Origin: Gemmatimonadota bacterium
GTDB taxonomy: Bacteria; Gemmatimonadota; Gemmatimonadetes; Longimicrobiales; Gaopeijiaceae
Reading direction: 5' to 3'
Length of the DNA: 64,000 nucleotides
NCBI GenBank assembly: GCA_022826565.1
Contig: JAJDUP010000035.1
Coordinates: forward strand, 186,001-250,000
The position numbers and the translations under genes are program-made. A model generated the notes under the pieces. The model was not told the DNA's origin. It was given only the letters and a program-made list of their open reading frames with translations, and did not search any database. Positions 44,730-55,300 of the stretch are shown in pieces (position 1 is the stretch's first letter; each line of letters opens with the position of its first letter).

Positions 44730-46738
44730 GATGTTTTGCCACCCCCCTGGGCGGGCTTGCGGCTGTCCTGGCCGTGGCTGGACTCGCCTGCCAGACCGAA
44801 GCACCGTCCGCCGCGGATGCGTCCGGCCTCGCTGCATCGTCCGGCCCGGCCGCGCCCGGCGACCCCATCTCGGCCGCCGAACTCGTCGACCTGACCGCGG
44901 CGGTGGGCGGCACCTATTCGCCCAAGTGGTCGCCGGACGGTTCGCGGATCACCTTCGTGTCGGGCGGAGGCCTGGGCGCCGTCGCCACCGAGGACGGCGC
45001 CTTCGAGGTCCTCACCGACGACCTGTCGCTGAGTGGCGTCGGATCGCTGGGGGCGCCGCAGCCCATCTGGTCGCCCGATGGCCGCTGGATCGCGTACACG
45101 TCCGACAAGGGCGGCGCGCCCGACATCTGGCTGTGGTCGGCGATTGATCGGGACGGCATGCAGGGCAGCATCGACGTACAGCTGACCGAGCTGTCGGCAC
45201 GGGCAAACGGGCTCGCGTGGTCGCCCGACGGGAGCCGCATCGCGTTCTCGGGAGACCGCTTCGGCAACATGGACATCTGGACGGTGTCGGTGCCGGACGG
45301 CAAGGTGAGCCGCATTACGGACGACCCGCTGTACGAGGGCTACCCCAGCTGGACGCCCGACGGAAGCCGGCTCCTGTACGTCCGCATGGACGACCGCTGG
45401 GTGGACCACGACGTCATCGAAGTCGATCCCGACGGGAGCAATCCGCGCACGGTCGTGCGCGACACCGGCTTCTTCGACTACCGCGCGGGGCGCGCCTTCG
45501 CCTCGGCCCAGGTGTCGCCAGACGGCGCGACCGTGCTGTTCCGCTCGCAGCGGAGCGGCTGGCTCAACTACTGGGTAGTGCCGCGGGATGGGAGCGCCGA
45601 GCCCCGCCGGATCGCCGCATCCGACTACGACCAGAGTGACGCCCGCTGGTCGCCCGACGGCAGCTGGATCAGCTACACCGAGAATCGCGACGGCGTGCAC
45701 TCGCTCCGCGTGGTTTCCGCCGACGGTTCGAAGAACAGGACGCTGGTCGATCCGGATGTCGGCGCCGCCCTGCGTCCCGAGTGGTCGCCCGCCGGCGACC
45801 GGATCAGCTACACGATGGAGACGCCGACGCGCCCCGCCGAGCTGTTCGTCATGGACCTGGAGTCGGCCCGGAGCCACCTCCTTCACAGCACCGTTACGGC
45901 GGGTTCGCCCGAGAAGCTGCACATGCCCGAGAAGGTCGCGTATCCCTCCACCGACGGCCTCACCATCGAGGCGTACCTGCACCGGCCGCCGGACGCGGAG
46001 CCGGGTGAGCGCTTCCCGGGCGTGATGTGGATCCACGGCGGACCGACGTCGCAGTTCGATGACCAGTTCCGCCGGCACCAGCAGGTGCACTTCTTCGCCC
46101 AGCGCGGCTACGTCGTCCTCATGCCCAACATCCGCGGCAGCTCGGGGTACGGCCTGGAATTCGAGGACCTCAACAACGGCTGCTGGGGCCACTGCGACCT
46201 CGAGGACGTGCTCGCAGGGGTCGATTTCCTGAAGACCATGCCCGATGTCGACCCCGACCGGATCGCGGTGACCGGGACCAGCTACGGCGGCATCATGACG
46301 ATGGACGCGGTGGCGTTCGCGCCCGGCGTGTTCCAGGCCGCGATCGCGCTGTCCGGCTACGGCGACATGACCGACTTCCACACCAAGGTGCACGAGCTCC
46401 AGCACATCAAGCTGGTCGAGTACGAGCTCGGGCCGTACCCGGAAAACCGCGACGTGTACCTGAACAGCTCGGCGATCCTGAAGGCGCACGAGGTGACGAC
46501 GCCCACATTCGTCATTCAGGGCGAGGGAGTCGCGGCGGACTGGCGGCTGCGCGAGGGTCAGCCTCAGGCCGCGCTCGACTTCGCGCGCAAGCTCGACCAG
46601 CACTACAAGATCGTCCGCTACAAGGCGTACCCGGGCGAGGGCTACTACGTGTACGGGCGGGACAACACGATCGACAAGCTCCACGACATGCTGGACTTCT
46701 TCGAGGAGTTCCTGGTGACGGAGATCGGAGGGATGTAG
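44726..46738 (+). CDS. S9-like lipoprotein, second tandem copy, catalytic Asp/His not evident
   Basis: 670 residues; its ATG overlaps the previous stop (ATGA). The signal ends AVAGLACQT (lipidated Cys), so unlike its partner it is membrane-anchored. Propeller repeats WSPDGSRITFV, WSPDGRWIAYTSDKGG and SPDGATVLFRSQRSGW, then IMWIHGGPTSQF-like VMWIHGGPTSQFDDQF, GYGLEFEDLNNG, and nucleophile AVTGTSYGGIM. The Asp site reads QGEGVAAD and the His site YPGEGYYVYG. Co-transcribed with copy one and probably with the SusCD pair. Confidence 0.9.
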   Translation: MRCFATPLGGLAAVLAVAGLACQTEAPSAADASGLAASSGPAAPGDPISAAELVDLTAAVGGTYSPKWSPDGSRITFVSGGGLGAVATEDGAFEVLTDDLSLSGVGSLGAPQPIWSPDGRWIAYTSDKGGAPDIWLWSAIDRDGMQGSIDVQLTELSARANGLAWSPDGSRIAFSGDRFGNMDIWTVSVPDGKVSRITDDPLYEGYPSWTPDGSRLLYVRMDDRWVDHDVIEVDPDGSNPRTVVRDTGFFDYRAGRAFASAQVSPDGATVLFRSQRSGWLNYWVVPRDGSAEPRRIAASDYDQSDARWSPDGSWISYTENRDGVHSLRVVSADGSKNRTLVDPDVGAALRPEWSPAGDRISYTMETPTRPAELFVMDLESARSHLLHSTVTAGSPEKLHMPEKVAYPSTDGLTIEAYLHRPPDAEPGERFPGVMWIHGGPTSQFDDQFRRHQQVHFFAQRGYVVLMPNIRGSSGYGLEFEDLNNGCWGHCDLEDVLAGVDFLKTMPDVDPDRIAVTGTSYGGIMTMDAVAFAPGVFQAAIALSGYGDMTDFHTKVHELQHIKLVEYELGPYPENRDVYLNSSAILKAHEVTTPTFVIQGEGVAADWRLREGQPQAALDFARKLDQHYKIVRYKAYPGEGYYVYGRDNTIDKLHDMLDFFEEFLVTEIGGM

Positions 46739-46797
46739 GGGCTGGGAATGACGCGACGCAGGATCCGTTGCGCCCACCGCACAGCCTGTTGTAAGCT

Positions 46798-46830
46798 TTA
46801 GTTTACATAATGACAAGTACGATTGTCATT
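46798..46830 (-). repeat. AT-rich two-copy element, copy 2, with perfect palindrome
   Basis: It contains AATGACAA-TCGTAC-TTGTCATT, a perfect 8-base inverted repeat with 6-base spacer (46809-46830). Core identity with copy 1 is 25 of 29. It overlaps the stop of the antitoxin-like remnant. Confidence 0.65.
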
Positions 46831-46975
46831 TTCTCCGGTCGCTCGGCGCCTTGCGAGGGCGCTGTGCTGACGATTTCGGTACGCGAGCCGTTCGAAGTAC
46901 GCGCTTCCCCGCGCGGTATTGCTGGACTTCGCGAAGGCCCTGGAGCACCTCGGCGGCAATGTTCCGTTTACTCAT
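46826..46975 (-). pseudogene. HigA-type antitoxin N-terminal remnant
   Basis: A 49-codon frame with AGGAG eight bases before the ATG encodes MSKRNIAAEVLQGLREVQQY and then RAGKRVLRTARVPKSS, ending early at RRK. The start is typical of XRE-family antitoxins of HigBA-like modules, whose helix-turn-helix normally follows. None is present here, so it is probably a decayed gene. Its stop lies inside the AT-rich element. Confidence 0.5.
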
Positions 46976-47046
46976 TCTCGGTCTCCTTGACGACTCTCCG
47001 CCACGTTGCGAGTTCTCCTGCCGTCACGTCGTCCCCGACTACCGGG
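46973..47046 (-). pseudogene. Possible toxin C-terminal remnant
   Basis: A minus-strand frame ending at TAA (46973-46971, overlapping the antitoxin ATG) encodes VVGDDVTAGELATWRRVVKE and then TENE. The last few residues overlapping the antitoxin start are typical of toxin-antitoxin gene order. Too short to assign alone; context only. Confidence 0.25.
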
Positions 47047-48025
47047 GCGCGCGTCCCGGCGGCGGGGTGATCGGGAACCGGGTGATCGCGTCGACGATCC
47101 CGCGCGCGACGCGCTCAGGCTGATTCATGATCACCGCGCGGTCGCCGGCGTTGGTGAGGAAGCCGGTCTCGATGATCGCCGCGATGGTCATCGGATGGAG
47201 GGCGTGCTCGTAGCGGCGGTAGTTGAAGGCGTAGTAGTTGCGCATCCGCCGGGTCGTGTCGCTGAGCCGCCTCATGCCGGTCGCGGGGCCGTAGGTCCGG
47301 TAGAGCAGGTCGACGAAGTCCTGGGCCCGCCCGGTGGCGTCGCGCCTCGGTGCCGACACGCGGTAGCCCCGCGCGCCTGGATCGTTGCTTCCGTCCGCGT
47401 GGATGGCGATGAAGAGGTGGGCGCGGTAGCCGGGAGGCACGACCGCCGGCAGGATGTCCACCGTGTAGCCCAGCTCTTCCAGCATGGACCCCGCGTGGCG
47501 GGCGATCTCGATGTTGAATTCCCATTCGTGGGTTCCGTTCCAGCGGGCACCGTTACCGCGCAGTCCGGACAGCTCGCGCGGCGCTTCGTTAGCCCGCCAG
47601 TGGCCCACCTGCAGGCCGATGCGCACCGGCCCGTCGGGGGGCTCCCACTCCTCGGGTGTGGGGATGGGGCCGGGGTAGCGGTTGCGCGACCACCAGCGGC
47701 GGCGCTGGGGCGGGGGCTCCTGGATTTCCTGGACGGACGGGGCTGACTGCACGCGTGCGGCCGACCGGGCCGGTGCGGTGGACTGGGCGGACACAGTGGG
47801 CTGCCCGGCTGGCGCCGTGTGTGCAAATGTAGCTGACTGTGCGCTCGAAGCAGACTGGGCCCGGGAGGCCGACTGCTCGGCTGTCACCTTGCGCGCTGCC
47901 GGGACCTCCACTGGCAGACCCTCCTGCGTAGAGGGGAGCATTGCCAAGGTCATTACCGCCGCCAGCCCCAGCGTACCGATTCCTGCCAGCCTGAACTCCT
48001 TCACGCGGAACCTCCTTCGGCTCAT
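47039..48025 (-). CDS. N-acetylmuramoyl-L-alanine amidase
   Basis: 328 residues; the start overlaps the upstream stop (ATGA). After an N-terminal membrane/signal segment (LAGIGTLGLAAVMTLAML), residues about 50-100 are a low-complexity Ala/Ser/Gln linker (SAQSA-type repeats). Then comes an Amidase_3 domain: GLQVGHWRANE (His), HEWEFNIEIA (Glu), FIAIHADGS (His), IIETGFLTNAGD (Glu) are the zinc ligands and catalytic Glu. It cleaves the MurNAc-L-Ala bond of peptidoglycan in the periplasm. Downstream lies the toxin-antitoxin debris. Confidence 0.9.
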   Translation of the reverse strand: MSRRRFRVKEFRLAGIGTLGLAAVMTLAMLPSTQEGLPVEVPAARKVTAEQSASRAQSASSAQSATFAHTAPAGQPTVSAQSTAPARSAARVQSAPSVQEIQEPPPQRRRWWSRNRYPGPIPTPEEWEPPDGPVRIGLQVGHWRANEAPRELSGLRGNGARWNGTHEWEFNIEIARHAGSMLEELGYTVDILPAVVPPGYRAHLFIAIHADGSNDPGARGYRVSAPRRDATGRAQDFVDLLYRTYGPATGMRRLSDTTRRMRNYYAFNYRRYEHALHPMTIAAIIETGFLTNAGDRAVIMNQPERVARGIVDAITRFPITPPPGRAPR

Positions 48026-48873
48026 CGGCGCGGCGGGTGCCCTTCTTCGCCGGGCTTGGCCGCCATTTGCTGCTCGCGCTCCCTCTTCAGCCTGTCGAGA
48101 AAGGTGCGCAACCGGTCGGAGAGGCTATTCGCCTCCGGGCAATCGAAGCAACCACTCGAGGTGACCACGATTTCGTCGAGTTCCACAGGGCCCCCACCTT
48201 CCGAGCCCGGATGCGCCATGATCGTCGTCACGTGCAGGTTGAGCCCGTGGTTGACCCGCAGGCCGAAGACGCCCTCGGTCGCGAGGCCGTCTCGCGATCC
48301 GCTCCAGACCTCCTCGCCGTTGACAGAGAAGCGCAGTTCGTCGCCCGACACCACCAGCCCGAGGACGTTCTTCGCAGTGCCCGCGTCCTCCGGCCTGGTC
48401 GCGAACGACACGATGGCTGGGTGGGCCGTCCAGTCCTGAACGACCGACATCTCGGAACCGGCGCGCGTCTTGACCAGGAACTCACCGCCCTCGCGCAGGA
48501 GAAAGTAGGTGTACCGCTGGCCCGGGCCCTGGAGATCGCCGCCGCCGATGAAGAAGCCGAACGCCTCGCGCCGGCCCTGGGGATCGAAGAGGAAGGTCTC
48601 GGACTCGATCGTGAAGTCGCCGGTGGCGGTCGAATCCGGGTGGTACGCGATGGTCGCCGGGCCGGTGGTGACGTGGATGCCGGGCGGCATGGCGACCAGG
48701 TAGAGGTCGTCCGGGTTGGCGCCGTCGTGGTCGAAGCGGACTTCCCAGCCTTCGGGGAAGGCGAGCGCGGGGGCGTCGTCGTCCTGTGCGGCGGCGGGCG
48801 CGGCGATGGCGGCCATGGCGACGGCGATCAACAGGGCGATCGGTCCGCTTGTTCTGAAAGTCGAAACTGGCAT
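48022..48873 (-). CDS. Secreted beta-sandwich protein with C-terminal charged tail
   Basis: 283 residues. Signal peptide ends APAAAQ. The core (WEVRFDHDGANPDDLYLVAMP to LHVTTIMAHPG) resembles a DUF1080/concanavalin-like sugar-binding fold: RFSVNGEEVWSGSRDGLATEGVFGLRVNHG. A CxxC motif (GCFDCPEA) and a charged helical tail (LSDRLRTFLDRLKRERE) follow. Function unknown. Coupled to the amidase gene by a four-base overlap, so a role at the cell wall is plausible. Confidence 0.8.
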   Translation of the reverse strand: MPVSTFRTSGPIALLIAVAMAAIAAPAAAQDDDAPALAFPEGWEVRFDHDGANPDDLYLVAMPPGIHVTTGPATIAYHPDSTATGDFTIESETFLFDPQGRREAFGFFIGGGDLQGPGQRYTYFLLREGGEFLVKTRAGSEMSVVQDWTAHPAIVSFATRPEDAGTAKNVLGLVVSGDELRFSVNGEEVWSGSRDGLATEGVFGLRVNHGLNLHVTTIMAHPGSEGGGPVELDEIVVTSSGCFDCPEANSLSDRLRTFLDRLKREREQQMAAKPGEEGHPPRR

Positions 48874-49031
48874 GTCTATCCTGGAATGAGTGGATCAGCG
48901 TTGTCGTGGGCTCGCGATCCCGTTCGGGGGGATCAGTTGCCGTCCTGAAACATATGGTGCGGCCCGGGCATCGTCACGGATACCGATGTGCGTGGCCGTT
49001 GCGTGGCCGCGCAGAGCATAGTGCAGGAGCA

Positions 49032-52000
49032 TCACCATGACTCCGTCCGTCCCTGCGCGGTGAAGACGAGCACCCGCTCGCCGACCTCTTCGCCCGTCAG
49101 CTGCTCCCAGCATTCGGCGTAGAGGTCGATCTGGGCGCGGTACCGCCGGACCCGCTCGGCGAACTCCGGGTCGTCGCCGGTGTCTGTCTTGTAGTCGGCG
49201 ACGACCCACTCGTCCCCGTCCTTGAAGACGAGGTCGATCACTCCTTCAATGACATGCGGACGGTCACCGCCGCCGTTTCGGGTGACCGCGAAGGGGATCT
49301 CACTGTGGCGCTCGGAGCTGGCCATGGCGCGGGCCCAGATGTCGGAGGCGCGCACCGCGTCGACCAGGGCAAGGAGCGCGTCCAGTTCAGTGGGTGCACC
49401 GGTGGCATCGACAGGGCGCTCGTACTCGATGAGGAGGTCGCGGGCCAGCTGCTCCAAGGCGTCGCCGTGGATGCCGTCGCCCGCCCCCGCAAGAACTTCG
49501 TGGACCACGCTGCCCCATTCGTACCCGCCGGTCTCGGGGCCGAGCGACGCCGGAGCGAATTCAACCGTGCGGACAAGGTCCGCGGCGCCGCCGGTGTCGC
49601 CAGGTCCGTCGCCCCCCTTCGCGCGCCCCGTGACCGATTCCACGCGGTAGGTCGCTTCACGGTTCCGGGCCACCGCCGCCGCTGCTTCCGCAATCGGCAC
49701 GGCGAGGTCGGTGGACCGATCCAGCCGGTCGGGCAGCGGCGGGAGATCGATCGGGAGCTCGTCGACCACCGCGCAGTGGCAGGACGAATCCGCATCCCTG
49801 CTCCGCGACGACGCCGACACCCAGTCCTCGACCACCTTCCACGGCGACGGTTTCACGATCCTCGGCAGCCCCGATCCGCTCGCGATCCAGAGCTCGTGCT
49901 TCGCGCGGGTCGCCGCCACGTAGAGAAGCCGGACCTGTTCGGCCGCCTCGAATTCCCTTTCCGTCTGCTGGCTCGCCTCCCAGTCGAGGGGCTGCGCGAT
50001 GACCTCCCTGGAAAAGCCGCGGCTCACCACGATGGGAATGGTTCCCCGCGCCCGGCCTCCCCCCTCCCGCGAAACGTGCATGCCGGGCGGCCAGTCATAC
50101 ACACCGAAGGGAGCCGCCAGGAAGACGACACCCGCCTCCAACCCCTTGGCGCGGTGCAGATTCATGACGCGCACGCAGTTGGGCCTGCCAGGGATGAGCG
50201 GGGCCTCGGCGTCGTCCCAGTCGAGCGCCGTCTCCATGGCGTCCACGGCACCGGCAAGGGACGAGTCCCCCTCGAGCGCCCGGGCGCGCACCGCGTCCAG
50301 GAGATAGACCAGGGCGCCTGCGCGCATCTCGCCGAGAGCGCCCGCGGCGGCGAGGGGGAAGAGGCCGATCTCGTCGACCAGGCGCTCCGCGGTCACGTCG
50401 GCGGGCTCGCGCCGCGCGAGGCGCCACCACTTGTGCAGCACTCCGATCGCTTCGGCGACCTCGCAATCTCCCGCAGGCCTGAAATCGATGGACAGGCTGC
50501 CACCGTTGTCCCGGTACCGCACGATGCGGTCGAGACTCAATCCAAAGAACGGACCTGTCAGCGCAGCGAGCACACGCGTTCTGTGCTCGGGATCGGCGAG
50601 GCACCTGAACAGCAGCAGAAAGGCCCGCAACTCCTCTTCGAATCCCACGCCCGTGCCCGACACTTCGACCGGCAGGTTGCGGTCCTCCAGGGCCCGCGCG
50701 TAGACCGAAAGGAACTTGCGGGTGCGGGTGAGGATCATGAAGTCGCCAGGCTGTCGCTCGCCGCTCGCGACCCGGTGCGCGATCTCACCCGCGATCCGCG
50801 CTGCATCGTCGCGTGCAATGTCGTCCTGCTTTGCGCCCGCAACCCGGTAGGCCGCCAGCAGACCGGGCCCCTTCATCCGGGCCAGCAGCGGGGCGAACGA
50901 GGCCTGGCGGTCGGAGTCTTCCTCCGGGAAGCCCGAGTCCCCCTTGAAGACCCCCTGCACCAGTTCGCCGAAGTCCTCCAGCGAACGGAAGTTGGCCTCG
51001 AGGTGCAGCACTTTGCCGAAATCGGCGAAACGCCGCTTCACCAGCTCGTACAGAGAGATGTCGGCCCGCCGGAAGCGGTAGATGCTCTGTTTGGGATCGC
51101 CCACGACGAAGAGCGCGCCGGGGCGCGGCACGACCCCGCGCCATTCGTTGCCGTTCGTGTCCGGATCGCTGGCGAGCAGCAGCAGAATCTCGGCCTGGAG
51201 CGGATCGGTGTCCTGGAACTCGTCGACGAGAACGCGCCGGTAGCGCTGCCCCAGCTCGCGGCGGGCCTGGGGGTTGCTCCGCAGGAGGTGCGCGGACAGC
51301 ACGAGCAGGTCCTGGAAGGTGACCTTGCCCTGGGCCTTCCTCTCGCCGGCATAGGTGTCGGCAGCGGCCTTGGCCACCCCCAGCGCGACCGGGTACCTGT
51401 AGGCCCACCAGCTCTTCAGCAGCCGGTCCGCCGTGCCGCCGGCCTCCCCGAACTCCCTGATGTCCTCGCCGAGCGCTTTGGCTTCGCGCTTGCCGCTGGG
51501 TGTGTCGGCCCACCGCTTCTGGATGGGCTTCGTCCTGATCCGGTGGAGCTTGGCCACCGCGTCGAAGAAGATCGCGGGGTCGTCCCAGTCGAGCGACCGG
51601 CGCCAATAGAGGAGCGTGCGCACGCGCTTGCCCAGCGAGTCCCACCCGTCTGGCGGCTGCCTGCCCTTCATCAGCGCCGAGGCGCGGTCGAGGAGGTCGT
51701 CGAAGTCGCCGCGCAGCCGCGCGACGGCGCCTGGATCCGGCGGTCCGGCGGGTTCGTGAACGAAGTCCACATCCGGATTCTCGACCAGCTGGTCGAAGGC
51801 CTCCTCGAGTGCGGCGGGAGGGATTCCCAGGCGGGTCAAATCGCGCAGGCGGGGGTCTGCGTCCGCCGCGAGCCGTTCCAGGAAGTCGGTCCAGGACTTC
51901 TTCCGGGACCGGTACTCCTCCGTCTCCTGCACTTCGCGGAAGCCGGGGTCGAGCCCCGCTTCCAGGGGCCGCTCGCGCAGGAGCCTGGCACAGAAGGAGT

Positions 52001-52346
52001 GGATCGTGCCCAGGAAGGCCCGGTCGATGTCCTGAATCGCCTCTTCCAGGAGTCCGCGTTGGGGGTCGCCCGGCTGGAGGCGCGCCGCCGCCCGTTCGAG
52101 CTCCACCTGAAAGCGCTGCCGGAGTTCGGCGGCGGCCATGCGCGTAAAGGTTACCGCGGCGATCTCCTCGACCTTGCACGCCCGGTTGCGCACCAGCGCC
52201 ACCATGCGATCGACCAGCGAGGTCGTCTTGCCCGAGCCTGCCCCGGCCTCGACCAGGAAGTTCCGTTCCAGGTCTTCGCGTATGCGCAGCCGCGCGTCCT
52301 GGTCCGGGGGGTCGTCGCTGAAGCGCTCCCCGGGCCGGCTGTACAC
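49032..52346 (-). CDS. AddA-like UvrD helicase-nuclease
   Basis: 1104 residues from the GTG at 52346. A TTG at 52397 overlapping the addB stop is an alternative start. Superfamily 1 helicase motifs: AGAGSGKTT (35-42), AVTFTRMAAAELRQRF, VLVDEFQDTDPLQ, VVGDPKQSIYRFRRADI, LHLEANFRS, RVMNLHRAKGLEAGVVFL, RLLYVAATRAKHEL. The C-terminus is a PD-(D/E)XK nuclease: WGSVVHEVL, EGVIDLVFK, WVVADYKTD. With the AddB-like partner it should process double-strand breaks and load RecA. 158 bases downstream of it hold nothing I can support. Confidence 0.9.
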   Translation of the reverse strand: MYSRPGERFSDDPPDQDARLRIREDLERNFLVEAGAGSGKTTSLVDRMVALVRNRACKVEEIAAVTFTRMAAAELRQRFQVELERAAARLQPGDPQRGLLEEAIQDIDRAFLGTIHSFCARLLRERPLEAGLDPGFREVQETEEYRSRKKSWTDFLERLAADADPRLRDLTRLGIPPAALEEAFDQLVENPDVDFVHEPAGPPDPGAVARLRGDFDDLLDRASALMKGRQPPDGWDSLGKRVRTLLYWRRSLDWDDPAIFFDAVAKLHRIRTKPIQKRWADTPSGKREAKALGEDIREFGEAGGTADRLLKSWWAYRYPVALGVAKAAADTYAGERKAQGKVTFQDLLVLSAHLLRSNPQARRELGQRYRRVLVDEFQDTDPLQAEILLLLASDPDTNGNEWRGVVPRPGALFVVGDPKQSIYRFRRADISLYELVKRRFADFGKVLHLEANFRSLEDFGELVQGVFKGDSGFPEEDSDRQASFAPLLARMKGPGLLAAYRVAGAKQDDIARDDAARIAGEIAHRVASGERQPGDFMILTRTRKFLSVYARALEDRNLPVEVSGTGVGFEEELRAFLLLFRCLADPEHRTRVLAALTGPFFGLSLDRIVRYRDNGGSLSIDFRPAGDCEVAEAIGVLHKWWRLARREPADVTAERLVDEIGLFPLAAAGALGEMRAGALVYLLDAVRARALEGDSSLAGAVDAMETALDWDDAEAPLIPGRPNCVRVMNLHRAKGLEAGVVFLAAPFGVYDWPPGMHVSREGGGRARGTIPIVVSRGFSREVIAQPLDWEASQQTEREFEAAEQVRLLYVAATRAKHELWIASGSGLPRIVKPSPWKVVEDWVSASSRSRDADSSCHCAVVDELPIDLPPLPDRLDRSTDLAVPIAEAAAAVARNREATYRVESVTGRAKGGDGPGDTGGAADLVRTVEFAPASLGPETGGYEWGSVVHEVLAGAGDGIHGDALEQLARDLLIEYERPVDATGAPTELDALLALVDAVRASDIWARAMASSERHSEIPFAVTRNGGGDRPHVIEGVIDLVFKDGDEWVVADYKTDTGDDPEFAERVRRYRAQIDLYAECWEQLTGEEVGERVLVFTAQGRTESW

Positions 52347-52393
52347 GACACCGATATCGGGCCGCGGCGGCGCGGTTCCAACCCCCGGGCCGC

Positions 52394-55300
52394 TCAAAAG
52401 ACCGGGCCCTCGTCGTCCCACTTCCGCACCTGCCGCAGCAGGGACAGCTCGTCGAGGCTGTCGAGATTGCGTTTGGTCCATTCGGCGACGCCGCAGCTCA
52501 CCTGGCCCCGGACGCTGGTCTCCGCGCCGCACACCTCCTGGTAGTCGCAGTAGCGGCAGTCGTCCCTGGCGCTGTCCGTGGCGGGGAACCAGCCGCGCTC
52601 GAGCGCTTGAAGGAGGACCGCCACGAGTTGGTCGCCGTGCTTCAGCTGCCCGGTGCCGTACCTGCGGACGCGGTTCTCGCCCCGCCGCGTCGGGAAGTGG
52701 TACTCCATCGCGTCGACCGGCCTGCCGTACAGGGCCGCCACGGCGGCGGTGTACACGAAGTGCTGCAGGCGGCGCCCGCCGTTGTACACCTGCGACCGGC
52801 TGCTGTAACCGTACCCGCCCCCGGTCTTGTAATCGACTACGCGCAGGTGCGAGCCGAGGTCGTCCACCCGGTCCACGACCCCGCGCACCATTACCGACCC
52901 GTCTCCGGCCCCGATTCTCATCTCGTCGTCCATCCCGAATCGCCATTCGAGCTGCTTCCACCGGGGCGACCTGTCCCGGATCATCTCGACGAACGACCGG
53001 GCATCGTCGCGAAGCGCATCCATCTCCCAGGCATGGAGCGAGTGACTCGGCGACGGCGTCTTCAGGAGCTGCTCGGCGCCCTTCCGGTCGACCAGCCGGA
53101 GCGCGATGTCGAGGAATCGATCCTCCGCGGGATTCACTCCCCGGGCCGCCGCCTCCTTCAGCGTCTCCTCGTAGACGGCATGAAGCAGGCTCCCCCGCTC
53201 CAGGGCATTGAGCCAGCGGTCGGGGTCGAATTCGGGATCGTCGGGCGGACTGGCCTTGAGGATGTAGCTGAAGAGAAACCGCCGGGGACAGGCGCCGAGG
53301 GTCTCCAGCCCGCTCGCCGAGAAGGGTCTCCCGGACCAGTTTTCGTAGGATAAGGGCGGTGAATGCGTGCCCAGGAACCCTGCGTGCACCGTCGGCTCGT
53401 CCCGGTCGAGGGCGTCGAGGAGAGCCTGGCCCATCCCGAGGCGGGGAAACGATCGTCCGATGGCTGCCAGTCCGTCGCGGAGCCGGCCGGCTTCGGTGGT
53501 GAGGGCGCGCAGCCACACGTCGCTCGCATCGAGATCGACGGCGATCTCGGGCCGCGGGAGGCGTGACTCGGTCAGCCCCACATGTTTGTCCAGATCCTCG
53601 AAGGTGAGGGTCGAGTCGCGCTGGCGCAGCCGGAGGGCCTGCAGCAGCTCGGGAGCGGGTGTGAGTTCCCTGCTGTCTCCCGGGTCCCAGCAAGCGTAGC
53701 TGAGGATGACAGTGCCCCTCAGCCGGGCAAAGAGCCGGGCGAAGTTGAATCGGGCCTCGACGACCCTGTCCGCCGCGAGGGGCAGTTCGCCGCCCCCGAT
53801 CCGGAAGCGCTCCTGGTCCCCGATCAGGGGATCTTCGTGGAGTGAGCCGAGGACGGATCCCGAGTCGAGGCCGACGATGAAGGTGAAGCGCCGCCCGGTG
53901 GCGCCCCCGTGCCTCAGGTCCGTCATGTACAGATGGCCGGGGGCGGAACTCCACGGGGCGATCCCCTCCGCTCGGGGCGCCGGGATGCGGATCTCCAGGT
54001 ATGACTGGACGATCGCCGCCGCCGAGGTGAAGTCGGTGGGCCTCCTGACGGTGGCCTCGATTCGCTCCAGCTGGCGGAGGAGCCGCTGCCGCGCCGTTTC
54101 GTCGGTGTCGGTACCTGGGGCCACCCGCGCCAGCAGGCTCTTCACGCCGGCAGCGACCTGTGAGGGGGACACGCGTCCGTCCGTGGGCGGAGTGGCCCGG
54201 AGCACGGGCCGCAGCAGTCTGCGCAGCGCGCGCAACTCCTCGCCCCGGCGCTCCTTGCGGCGCTGCAGCCGCTCCTCGTCGTCGAAGCGTCCGGCCGGCA
54301 GCGAGTCGAGAGTCCGCAGCGCGTGTTCGATCCTGCCGAGGTGACGCTCCCGTCCCCACCCGATCCGCAGCCGCCGCAGGGCGCGGGCGAGGCGCGGGCC
54401 GCCCATGCGGTGCCCGTCCTCGTTCCCGGTGCCCGAGCGCGCGCCGCCCAGAGGGTGCCCAGCTGGCTCTCCGGCGCCCGGACGCGGAGGAATCACGTCG
54501 CCCGCCTCGACCAGGGCCCGGAAGAGCGACTCCTGGAAGCCGCTCGCGATCCAGCGGAAGTATGTCAAGACCACCCTGCCGGGGCGGGTGCGCTCCACCG
54601 GCAGCCCGACCGCGAAGGTCACGGGCACGCCCATAGGCTCGGCCAGCGCGTGGAGCGCCGATCCGTACGACCATGGATCCGCCGCGACGATCTCGACCTC
54701 GTCCCAGCGCGCGCCCATCTCGAGCGCCCGGCGCAGCACCCCGCGCAACTCGTCCTGGACGGACGCGGCCGTGAAGAGCTCGATGCGCTCCGGGACGCGC
54801 TCCGGCGGTATCTCCGCGCCGCACCGATCCACCGCGTGCAGGTAGCTTCCCGGAGCCTCGGGCGGCGCGACGTCCCACAGGATCCCCTTCGGGACCTTCA
54901 GGCCCACAACGGGATCGGTCTTGAGCAGGACGGCGCCGAGCCGCCGCAACCCGGCCAGAAAGCGCCCTTCGAGGCCGCGCTCGGCGAGGCCCGGAAGGAG
55001 GAACAACCGGGTGTCCCGGGGCAGCGCGTCGTGTTCGTCGCGGCCGAGGACCGCGATGGCCGTCTTCAGCATGCCCGCCATGTCCGTGCGGCCGCCTTCC
55101 CGCAACAGCGTCTCGTAGCGGTCCAGCACCTGCGTCACCAGGGCCCTCTTGTTGAACCCGCGGCGGGCGCTGGCGCGCGGGTCGTCCGGTGGGTGGATGC
55201 CGCCGCCGCGCAGCGTGGAGGCCGACCTGCGCACCGCGTCCCGGAAGCCGGTCCTCTCGGCGAGTTCCCCGAAACGCGAGAAGCGCGGCGAGGCGATCAC

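Noticed and set aside
46798..46830. A Xer dif site
   Set aside because: TTATGTAAACT resembles one arm of a Bacillus dif, but the other arm and centre do not fit, and copy 1 lacks the match. Kept only as a two-copy element.
48874..49031. A small gene between the beta-sandwich gene and addA
   Set aside because: Frames are short, lack a ribosome site and overlap addA antisense.
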